This document shows, piece by piece, positions 1 to 5,820 of a stretch of DNA of 9,141 nt. The position numbers and the translations under genes were made by a program. The stretch is from assembly GCA_016870425.1 (NCBI GenBank), contig VGBQ01000107.1, forward strand, positions 1-9,141, given 5' to 3'. This stretch comes from Actinomycetota bacterium (GTDB taxonomy: Bacteria > Actinomycetota > Actinomycetes > S36-B12). A model generated the notes under the pieces. It was given only the letters and a program-made list of their open reading frames with translations, had not been told where the DNA came from and did not search any database. Positions within the stretch are counted from its first letter, which is position 1; every line of letters starts with the position of its first letter.

Positions 1-1549
1 CCAGCAGGTCCCAGTCCGGGGTGACCAGATCGACACCCCGCTCAGGGTGGCCGAAGACCTGCTGGTCGAAGCGGAGCATGCCGTAGCCACCGTCATCAAC
101 GACGAGCAGCGTCACGGGCAAGTGCTCCTGCACAAGGGAGGCCAGCTCGCCTAGGGCAAACATCGGACCGCCGTCGCCGCACACCGCCAGCGTGGGCAGT
201 CCGGCTGCAGCGGGGCCGATGGCCGCGGGCAGGGCGTAGCCGAGCGTGCCCCACCCGACCGGGTTCAGCAGCCGCCGCATGCGGGGCTGACGGCCGTGGC
301 TGCTCGTCCAGTAGCCCGGGATGCACATGTCGGTGACGATGGCGCCCTGCGCGGGCCAGGAGTCGATCGCCGAGACGAAGTCAATCGCCGGCAGAGTGCG
401 CTCATCGGCCCGCAGACGCGCCTGCACGCGATCGCGTAGGTCGGCCGGCGCCCAGGTCTGCCGCGCATCGGCGGGCAGCTGACGAAGTAGCGCGTCGATC
501 GCCGCGACCAGATCGGCCCGGACGAGCACGTCCCAGTCGACGGTGCGGCCGATCTCCTCCCCGAGCGATACGGCGGCCCGCCGCGCGGGCAGCGACATCT
601 TCCAGTTCTTGGTGTGCATCGCGTCGAAGCCGCTGCCGATGACGAGCAGCAGGTCCCCACTGCCGATGAGCACGTCCACCTCCGGCTCGTGAGTGGAGGT
701 TTCGATTGCTAGAGGGTGGCCGGCCATCACCCCGCGGCCGGCGTACGTCGAGACGACCGGTGCTCCTAGTCGCTCGGCGAGTGCGCGCACGGCTGTCTCG
801 GCCGTCGCTCCGCTCTGTGCGACTCCACCGCCCGACCAGATGATCACCCTGGCCGACGCGGCAATGAGGTCGGCGAGAGCGCTGATGTCTGCAGCGCCCG
901 GCAAGGGAGCGAGCGGGATCGGCACCGCGGGCAGGGCACCGTCCCATGGAGCATTCAAGATGTCGGACGGGATGCCGACGTACGCCGGTCCGCGCGGTGC
1001 GGACAGCGCCAGCGCCATGGCCGCCGCGACAGCGGTGAGCGCCTCCTCGGCCGAAGCGGCGGTGACGGCAGGCCGGCCCAAGGCAGCGAAGGGAGCCGCC
1101 TGGTCGGCCATCTCGTGGAGGATCCCGCGCGGCCCGTCGGGGGATCGCAGCGCCGTCGAGACGTCGCTGGAGATGAGCAGGACCGGCACCCCGCTGACCG
1201 CGGCCTCGCCAAAGGCCGCGAGGGCGTTGATGGCTCCCGGGCCGGTGGTGGTTAGGGCAACCCCCAGCCGCCCGGTGGCGCGGGCGTAGCCGTCGGCGGC
1301 GTAGACGCAGGCCTGCTCATGGCGTACGCCGATGATGCGTACCTGGCCCGGCGCGGCGGCAGAGCCCCCGCTGTCGGGCTGGCCCGGCGCGGCGGCAGAG
1401 CCCCCGCTGTCGGGCTGGCCCGGCGCGGCGGCAGAGCCTGCATTCCAGAAGGCCAGGTTGTGCACACCCGGCAGGCCGAAGACGGTGTCGACTCCTTGCT
1501 CAGCCAGCATCTCAAGGATCGCCGTGCCTACGGTGCGCTGCTGGCTCAC
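1..1549 (-). CDS. ThDP-dependent 2-oxo-acid decarboxylase / acetolactate synthase-like enzyme (3' end cut by window)
   Basis: 516 residues are visible; the stop lies beyond base 1, probably 20-50 residues further for this family. I see the N-terminal Pyr domain with catalytic glutamate E78 in VRHEQ, followed by AADGYARATG and a TTGPGAINAL loop. A central domain follows (about 200-360), then the C-terminal ThDP domain with GDG at 458-460 and DDGGYG at 485-490, i.e. GDG-x24-DD where most relatives have NN or ND. The fold implies ThDP/Mg-dependent decarboxylation or carboligation of a 2-oxo acid in the cytoplasm; the substrate is not readable. Start: GTG at 1549, with a GGAAGAG-like ribosome site 7 bases upstream; no better in-frame start was seen. 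The gene diverges from an aldehyde dehydrogenase, which suits a decarboxylase making an aldehyde, though an acetolactate synthase-like carboligase is equally possible. Oddity: residues 38-69 are an exact 12-residue repeat array that pushes E78 about 24 residues beyond its usual place. Confidence 0.88.
   Translation of the reverse strand, partial: MSQQRTVGTAILEMLAEQGVDTVFGLPGVHNLAFWNAGSAAAPGQPDSGGSAAAPGQPDSGGSAAAPGQVRIIGVRHEQACVYAADGYARATGRLGVALTTTGPGAINALAAFGEAAVSGVPVLLISSDVSTALRSPDGPRGILHEMADQAAPFAALGRPAVTAASAEEALTAVAAAMALALSAPRGPAYVGIPSDILNAPWDGALPAVPIPLAPLPGAADISALADLIAASARVIIWSGGGVAQSGATAETAVRALAERLGAPVVSTYAGRGVMAGHPLAIETSTHEPEVDVLIGSGDLLLVIGSGFDAMHTKNWKMSLPARRAAVSLGEEIGRTVDWDVLVRADLVAAIDALLRQLPADARQTWAPADLRDRVQARLRADERTLPAIDFVSAIDSWPAQGAIVTDMCIPGYWTSSHGRQPRMRRLLNPVGWGTLGYALPAAIGPAAAGLPTLAVCGDGGPMFALGELASLVQEHLPVTLLVVDDGGYGMLRFDQQVFGHPERGVDLVTPDWDLL
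1343..1438. repeat. 36-bp in-frame tandem repeat (2.67 exact copies) inside the ThDP enzyme gene
   Basis: Copies lie at 1343-1378 and 1379-1414 and are identical base for base; the first 24 bases of a third copy follow at 1415-1438 before the match ends. On the coding (minus) strand it encodes GSAAAPGQPDSG twice, then GSAAAPGQ (residues 38-69). The unit is a multiple of three, so the frame is kept. Perfect identity, including third codon positions, points to a recent slippage or unequal-exchange expansion. A single GSAAAPGQ between the HNLAFWNA and VRIIGVRHEQ segments would restore the normal family spacing. Confidence 0.97.
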
Positions 1550-1649
1550 GGACCAACTCTTCCAGACGGTGGCGCGTGCCCCGCGGCGAGGCAGGTGCGT
1601 GCCGGCAGGCTCTCGCCGGGTGCGCCACACCGGGTGGGAGGATGCCGCC
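1550..1649. other. Divergent intergenic region between ThDP enzyme and aldehyde dehydrogenase genes
   Basis: This 100-base gap should carry the promoters and any operator for both transcription units. It contains no TA dinucleotide at all, so no TANNNT -10 box can lie inside it on either strand. A possible -10 for the rightward unit, TACGGT at 1529-1534, lies inside the start of the ThDP gene but has no convincing -35. An imperfect palindrome sits at 1616-1633 (CCGG-GTG-CGC-CAC-A-CCGG), just before the ribosome site of the aldehyde dehydrogenase gene. It could be a regulator site, but the match is weak. Confidence 0.5.
1637..1641 (+). promoter_or_regulatory. Ribosome binding site GGAGG of the aldehyde dehydrogenase gene
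   Basis: GGAGG lies 8 bases before the ATG at 1650. It decides the start: the open frame runs upstream to 1332, but that part translates antisense through the ThDP gene and its repeat and has no aldehyde dehydrogenase character. An ATG at 1642, closer to the GGAGG, is in another frame. Confidence 0.8.
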
Positions 1650-3146
1650 ATGTCCACCTACGTCTCCCGCAACCCCGCCCGATTCGATGATGTCGTCACC
1701 GAGGTGCCGCTCGCGACGAGTGCCGATGTGCTAGCCGCCTGCGAGGCCGCCCACGACGCGCAGGCGGCCTGGGCCGCGGTGCCCGCACCCGCTCGCGGTC
1801 GCGTCATCGCCCAGGTGGGGCGCCTTTTCGAGGCCAATAAGGAGTCGCTGTCGCGCTTGGTCACGCGCGAGATGGGCAAGGTGTACGCCGAGGCGCTCGG
1901 CGACGTACAAGAGGTCATCGACACCTGTGACTTCTTCCTCGGCGAGGGACGCCGGCTCTATGGCCAGACGATCCCCAGCGAGATGCCCGACAAGCAACTC
2001 TTCACCTTCCGCGTGCCCGTCGGCACGGCGATGATCATCACGGCCGGCAACTTCCCGGCGGCGGTGCCGTCGTGGTACATCGTGCCCGCGCTCGTCACCG
2101 GCAACACCATCGTGTGGAAGCCCGCGGAGCAGACCGCGGCGATCGCTCACGCCATGGCGGAGATCTTCTACGCCGGTGGGGTGCCGCGCGATGTGCTGAA
2201 GGTCGTCATCGCTGATGGCCCGGCGACGTACGACGGCCTCGAGGCCGCGCTGCAGAAGCGACTCGTGCAGAAGATCGGCTTCACTGGGTCGACGGAGGTC
2301 GGCCGCCGGCTCAGCGAGCTCGCGGGGCGCCACCTGCAGTCGCCATGCTTGGAGCTCGGTGGCAAGAACCCGATGGTCGTCATGCCCGATGCCGACGTCG
2401 ATCTTGTCGTCGAGGGTGCGCTCTTCGCCGGGTTCGGTACGGCGGGCCAGCGGTGCACGTCGCTAGGCACCCTCTGGGTGCACCGTGACGTCTACGACGC
2501 GGTGCGCGCGCGCTATGTGCACGCCGTGGAGAACGCGGTCATCGGGGATCCCTTCGAGAGCGTGCTCTACGGACCGATGATCGACGAGAAGTACCTCCTC
2601 ACTCACGACAAGCACCTGGGCCTCATCCAGGATCACCAGAGCGTCTATGGCTCCACGGGAGTCGGTCGCATCACCTCGCACAATCCGCGGGCCGGGTTCG
2701 TCGGCGACCCCGATGCGGGCTGGTTCGCGCATCCGACAATCGTCGACGGCGTACGCCCGGGTGACACGCTCTACGACACCGAGACCTTCGGCCCCCTCGT
2801 CACCATGGGCGTCTTCGACACACTTGACGAGGCCATCGAGCTGGCCAACGGCCACGGCTATGGCCTCTCGAGCGCGATCTACACCTCGGATCCGAAGTCA
2901 GTGTGGCGCTTCCGCGAGGGAATCTCCGCGGGCATGATGTCGGTCAACAACTCCACATCCGGCGCCGAGGCGCACCTGCCCTTCGGAGGCAATGGCCTCA
3001 GCGGCAATGGCTCGCGGCAAAGCGGCATCTGGGTGCTCGATCAATTCACGCGCTGGCAGTCGATGAACTGGGACTACAGCGGCAAACTGCAGAAGGCCCA
3101 GATGGACGTGGCCGAGCTGCCCTTCGATCCCGACTTCCGACTGTGA
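1650..3146 (+). CDS. NAD(P)-dependent aldehyde dehydrogenase
   Basis: A 498-residue enzyme of normal aldehyde dehydrogenase length, complete from end to end. It oxidises an aldehyde to the carboxylic acid with NAD(P) in the cytoplasm. Visible key residues are N134 in TAGNFP (oxyanion hole), K157 in WKPAE and the GS turn in FTGSTEVG (residues 211-218; nucleotide binding), E235 in LELGGKN (general base), C269 in GQRCTS (catalytic thiol), E378 in ETFGP (cofactor) and the PFGGNGLSG loop near 444-452. All catalytic residues are intact. Start is ATG 1650 with GGAGG 8 bases ahead. The stop overlaps the start of the FAD oxidoreductase by four bases, so the two are almost certainly co-translated. The pairing recalls flavin oxidase plus semialdehyde dehydrogenase pairs in lysine/pipecolate or amine breakdown, but the sequence does not fix the substrate. 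Confidence 0.93.
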   Translation: MSTYVSRNPARFDDVVTEVPLATSADVLAACEAAHDAQAAWAAVPAPARGRVIAQVGRLFEANKESLSRLVTREMGKVYAEALGDVQEVIDTCDFFLGEGRRLYGQTIPSEMPDKQLFTFRVPVGTAMIITAGNFPAAVPSWYIVPALVTGNTIVWKPAEQTAAIAHAMAEIFYAGGVPRDVLKVVIADGPATYDGLEAALQKRLVQKIGFTGSTEVGRRLSELAGRHLQSPCLELGGKNPMVVMPDADVDLVVEGALFAGFGTAGQRCTSLGTLWVHRDVYDAVRARYVHAVENAVIGDPFESVLYGPMIDEKYLLTHDKHLGLIQDHQSVYGSTGVGRITSHNPRAGFVGDPDAGWFAHPTIVDGVRPGDTLYDTETFGPLVTMGVFDTLDEAIELANGHGYGLSSAIYTSDPKSVWRFREGISAGMMSVNNSTSGAEAHLPFGGNGLSGNGSRQSGIWVLDQFTRWQSMNWDYSGKLQKAQMDVAELPFDPDFRL

Positions 3147-4288
3147 GCCTCCCCGCCTCCATCGACGTCGTCGTGGTGGGCGGCGGCGTGATGGGTGCAT
3201 CCGCGGCCTTCCACCTCGCCGAGGCGGGGGCGAGCGTTGTCCTCATCGAGCGTGGCGAACTCTCAGGAGGCTCGACCTCGAAGGCCGCGGGGGGCGTGCG
3301 CGCCAACTTCTCCGACGAGCTCAACATCATGCTGGGCAAGCGCTCGCTCGATCTGTTTGCCGACTTCCCACAGCGCCCGGGACAGGAGATAGACCTGCAC
3401 CGCAGTGGTTATCTCTTCGTGCTCACCCGGCCCGAGGACGTCGAGCTCTTCACCGCGTCGGTCGCCCTGCAGAACTCCCTGGGAGTGGAATCTCGCATGG
3501 TCGATGTTGACGAAGCGTGCGCGCTCTCCCCACTGCTCAATCCCGAGGGTGTGCTCGCCGCAGCGTGGTCCCCGCAGGATGGACACTGCACCCCGGAGTC
3601 CGTGGTGCTCGGCTATGCCACGGGCGCACGACGTCTCGGAGCGACCGTGCGCACAGGCGTTGCGGTCACGGGCATCTCCTCCTCGGGAGGCGAGATCACA
3701 ACAGTGCAGACCACCGAGGGAGATATCGCCACCGGCTGCGTCATCGACTGCGCGGGTGCCTGGTCGCCGGAGGTCGCGGCGTACGTCGGCATCGATCTCC
3801 CCGTCACGCCGTACAAGCGGGAACTCCTCATCACCGAGCCGCTTGCCGAGCCGTTCGACACGGCGTTCACGATCGACTACGCCACGAGTTTCTACTGGCA
3901 CCGGGAAGGCCCGGGAATCCTCACGGGCTTCTCACGCAAGGACACCCAGCCCGGATTCGGGATCGAGCGCGACGCGGACTTCCCCGAGCGTCTTGCCGAG
4001 CTCGCCGAGCACCGGGCACCGGGACTTCTCGAGCTGGGAGTGCGCAGTGGCTGGGCGGGGCTCTACGAGGTCACCCCTGACCACAATGCGCTCCTGGGGG
4101 AGTCACGACAGGTCGCGCGATTCCTGTACGCCACCGGCTTCTCCGGGCACGGTTTCCTTCAGGGGCCGGCCGTGGGCGAGATCCTGCGCGATCTCTATCT
4201 CGGACGGGAGCCCTTCATCGACGTGAGCCCGCTGGACGTCGAGCGCTTCGCCAGCGGTGACCTGCGGCCGGAGCGAAACATCGTCTGA
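3143..4288 (+). CDS. FAD-dependent amine/amino-acid oxidoreductase (DAO family, sarcosine oxidase beta-like)
   Basis: 381 residues, typical of DAO-fold oxidoreductases. The Rossmann FAD motif GGGVMG is at 13-18, with E36 in LIER binding the ribose. STSKAAGGVRANFSDE (44-59) is the segment typical of sarcosine oxidase beta and related dehydrogenases. DCAGAWS at 202-208 and the C-terminal GFSGHGFLQGPAVG (332-345) complete the FAD site. GWAGLYEVTPDHN (303-315) aligns with the region where monomeric sarcosine oxidase attaches FAD to a cysteine; no cysteine is present, so the FAD is probably not bound that way. The family oxidises C-N bonds of amino acids or secondary/tertiary amines. Start GTG 3143 shares GTGA with the aldehyde dehydrogenase stop; the frame upstream of it overlaps that gene and shows no family match. 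Whether it makes a 2-oxo acid or directly an aldehyde is open. No partner subunit is in the window. Confidence 0.88.
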   Translation: MSLPASIDVVVVGGGVMGASAAFHLAEAGASVVLIERGELSGGSTSKAAGGVRANFSDELNIMLGKRSLDLFADFPQRPGQEIDLHRSGYLFVLTRPEDVELFTASVALQNSLGVESRMVDVDEACALSPLLNPEGVLAAAWSPQDGHCTPESVVLGYATGARRLGATVRTGVAVTGISSSGGEITTVQTTEGDIATGCVIDCAGAWSPEVAAYVGIDLPVTPYKRELLITEPLAEPFDTAFTIDYATSFYWHREGPGILTGFSRKDTQPGFGIERDADFPERLAELAEHRAPGLLELGVRSGWAGLYEVTPDHNALLGESRQVARFLYATGFSGHGFLQGPAVGEILRDLYLGREPFIDVSPLDVERFASGDLRPERNIV

Positions 4289-4296
4289 CCGGCGTC

Positions 4297-4302
4297 TAGA
4301 GT
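4297..4302 (+). promoter_or_regulatory. Possible leaderless -10 box (TAGAGT) of the TetR gene
   Basis: TAGAGT fits TANNNT and ends 7 bases before the ATG at 4310, so a transcript starting at or next to that ATG would have no leader. This arrangement is common in actinobacteria. The only purine-rich stretch before the ATG (GAGG at 4305-4308) is one base from it, too close to serve as a ribosome site, which favours leaderless translation. No convincing -35 hexamer is seen, and read-through from the FAD gene 21 bases upstream is possible. Confidence 0.45.
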
Positions 4303-4309
4303 GCGAGGC

Positions 4310-4861
4310 ATGAGCACCGCCGTCTGGGGTCGCGCCGCGAGTGAGAATGCACTGGTGAGCGCCGCCGCCGATCTCTTCGAGGAGGTCGGTCCGAATGCGG
4401 TGTCCGTGCGCGCGATCGCTGAGCGCGCGGGCGTCAATCATGGGCTCGTGCACCACTACTTCGGAAGTAAGGCCGGCTTGGTGCAGGCCGTCCTGGAGCG
4501 GCTGGCCGATGAGAGTGCCGCCGCCATCCGCGAGCGTGGGGTCGATGCGGTGATCGATCCTGCGGACCTGCGGGTGCGCCGGCATGTCCGCGTGCTCACC
4601 CGCGTGGTGCTGGACGATGCAGCACCGGAAGGCTTCCAGGCGCGGTTCCCGATCGTCGCCTACCTGAGCGGACTCGGGCGGGAGACCCTCGGCATGGACG
4701 AGGGCACGGCGGCCCTGCGGGCATCCCAGGCGGTGGCCCTCATGGTGGGCTGGCTCATCCTCGAGCCGTGGCTGCTGGCCTCCGCGGGCCTGAGCCCGGA
4801 CTCCCTCGAGGCTGCGCGCGCGGATCTGCAGCCTGCGCTGATCCGGCTCGCCACCGGCTGA
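4310..4861 (+). CDS. TetR/AcrR-family transcriptional regulator
   Basis: 183 residues, near the usual TetR size. The N-terminal DNA-binding domain shows the family pattern: a first helix (ALVSAAADLFEEVG, 14-27), then the helix-turn-helix VSVRAIAERAGVNHGLVHHY (31-50), followed by FGSKAGLVQAVLE (51-63). The remaining 120 residues form a helical ligand-binding/dimerisation domain with no recognisable subfamily signature. It follows the FAD gene after 21 bases on the same strand, so it probably controls the aldehyde dehydrogenase-FAD unit, perhaps also the divergent ThDP gene, usually as a repressor released by a pathway compound; this is inferred from position. Start ATG 4310 was preferred because TAGAGT lies 7 bases upstream and the family match begins soon after. 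A GTG at 4301 in frame would add three residues. Confidence 0.9.
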   Translation: MSTAVWGRAASENALVSAAADLFEEVGPNAVSVRAIAERAGVNHGLVHHYFGSKAGLVQAVLERLADESAAAIRERGVDAVIDPADLRVRRHVRVLTRVVLDDAAPEGFQARFPIVAYLSGLGRETLGMDEGTAALRASQAVALMVGWLILEPWLLASAGLSPDSLEAARADLQPALIRLATG

Positions 4862-4920
4862 CGCTGCGGCGGAGGTGCCGGCGGGTGTCCGGTGACGTGA
4901 CTCGAGGTGTCGCGTGCGGG

Positions 4921-4969
4921 CGAATTCGAGCGGAGGCCCCCGGTTTCGGGCGGTGTGAGCTCGAGTTCG
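4921..4969 (+). repeat. Palindrome-bounded repeat, copy 1
   Basis: Bases 4922-4964 are identical to 4983-5025 (43 of 43). The ends are inverted repeats: 4921-4931 (CGAATTCGAGC) pairs with 4959-4969 (GCTCGAGTTCG), giving 11 pairs with one G-T/G-U wobble (4925 with 4965). The interior contains a small CCCG-GTTT-CGGG hairpin. The wobble pair is kept only in plus-strand RNA. It could act as a REP-like dispersed element or as a stem that protects or ends transcripts of the two convergent genes. Confidence 0.85.
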
Positions 4970-4982
4970 AGTTGGCGAGGGT

Positions 4983-5028
4983 GAATTCGAGCGGAGGCCC
5001 CCGGTTTCGGGCGGTGTGAGCTCGAATT
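4983..5028 (+). repeat. Palindrome-bounded repeat, copy 2
   Basis: Second copy, offset 61 bases from the first, with bases 4983-5025 identical to it. Its arms AATTCGAGC (4984-4992) and GCTCGAATT (5020-5028) are a perfect 9-bp inverted repeat around the same CCCG-GTTT-CGGG inner hairpin. Identity stops after base 5025, and the 18-base spacer between copies is unrelated, apart from more TCGAGTT-type sequence next to copy 1. No T-run follows either stem, so a textbook Rho-independent terminator is not indicated. Confidence 0.85.
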
Positions 5029-5157
5029 GCGCGGGCCGAGTAGCGATGTGACCCGCACTGCGCCGCACCATCGCACCCAGCAACGCAATCGCACCGGGCC
5101 GGGCGCCGGTACTGAGCCGAGCGCGCGCCACTCAGCCGCACGGTGGGGGCGTGGGAG

Positions 5158-5820
5158 CTAGCCGAAGAGGCTGCCGTAGAGCAGCACCCACGGGTAGAAC
5201 AGGTGCTGGCCGCCATCCCAGATCACGGCGAACACGGTCAACGCTGTCCCGGCGATGATGGCGACGATCGGACCCCAGGACCATCCGGTGGAGATGGGGA
5301 GCGGGGTCGCACCTGAGGACACGGGCCGGCCCGATCGGTGACGGCGTGCGCGCCACAGGGCGTAGACAAGTGCACCGACTCCGGCGCTCGACACTTGCGA
5401 GCCGATCGCGCCGACGACCATCGGGTTGGTGGAGTAGTAGGCGGCCTCGAGCGGTGGGAAGAACGCCGCCGCACGCCACCCACTCACGATGGCAAAGGCC
5501 AGGGGGGTTGCCAGGATGCCCACCACCGCTTGCGCACGGGTCGCCCCACGAGCACGCATGACGGGCCACACGATGAGGCCGGAGAAGAAGACCGGCCCCA
5601 TGCGCAGGAGGACGAGCGCATCCATGGACAGGGGGTACGCCGGCCCCCATGGCCGCCCGACCAGCGCGGCAAGGAGCAGGTCGATGGCGAGGAAGGTGAC
5701 CACCGAGATGACGGCGGGCGCGGCGATGCGCCAGGCACGGCCGCTGGACGAGCCGACTGGACCGGACCGAGCCGCCTCCCCGGGCATCGCACCCGCCCCG
5801 GACTGCGCCGCCGCGCTCAC
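5158..5820 (-). CDS. Unrecognised five-helix membrane protein, coupled to sulfatase
   Basis: 220 residues, no family recognised. A short Ser/Ala/Gly-rich N-terminus (1-32) is followed by hydrophobic segments at about 33-55, 66-88, 97-118, 131-157 and 181-202. The tail HLFYPWVLLYGSLFG may re-enter the membrane. Charged RARG (89-92) and RARRHRSGR (157-165) loops suggest cytoplasmic sides. No catalytic or transport motif is apparent. Start GTG 5820 shares its first bases with the sulfatase stop (GTGA), so translation is probably coupled; the same frame upstream overlaps the sulfatase and is arginine/proline-rich shadow sequence. An internal ATG (codon 12) is an alternative start. The tight link suggests a role with the sulfatase at the membrane or in uptake of its product; this is inference from position only. 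Confidence 0.75.
   Translation of the reverse strand: MSAAAQSGAGAMPGEAARSGPVGSSSGRAWRIAAPAVISVVTFLAIDLLLAALVGRPWGPAYPLSMDALVLLRMGPVFFSGLIVWPVMRARGATRAQAVVGILATPLAFAIVSGWRAAAFFPPLEAAYYSTNPMVVGAIGSQVSSAGVGALVYALWRARRHRSGRPVSSGATPLPISTGWSWGPIVAIIAGTALTVFAVIWDGGQHLFYPWVLLYGSLFG

Larger units (their letters stand above)
4862..5157. other. Convergent intergenic region with duplicated hairpin repeat
   Basis: These 296 bases separate the 3' ends of the TetR gene (rightward) and the membrane protein gene (leftward). The only structure I can support is the repeat pair at 4921-5028. The flanks (4862-4920 and 5029-5157) are GC-rich with no open frame showing protein character, no tRNA and no T-tract terminator. 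Frames crossing the region translate the repeat in all phases, as expected for non-coding DNA. Confidence 0.7.

Noticed and set aside
693..1289. 198-residue open frame on the plus strand
   Set aside because: Antisense shadow of the ThDP enzyme; composition (Ala/Arg/Ser) is that of a GC-rich opposite strand and no motif is visible.
1332..1649. In-frame upstream extension of the aldehyde dehydrogenase (106 residues)
   Set aside because: It runs antisense through the ThDP gene and its repeat, has no aldehyde dehydrogenase character, and a good GGAGG site precedes ATG 1650.
4301..4309. GTG at 4301 as TetR start
   Set aside because: It would begin within the likely -10 box TAGAGT and adds only three residues; ATG 4310 fits the leaderless spacing. 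Not excluded.
4921..5028. CRISPR array
   Set aside because: Only two repeats with an 18-base spacer, a palindrome-bounded 43-bp unit and no cas genes nearby.
4921..5028. Classical Rho-independent terminator
   Set aside because: The stems are long with an unpaired interior, and no T-run follows on either strand; a role in transcript ends remains possible but unproven.
4103..5131. Long minus-strand open frame (342 residues) crossing the TetR gene and the hairpin repeats
   Set aside because: It is antisense to the FAD and TetR genes and translates the non-coding repeat; no domain pattern appears.
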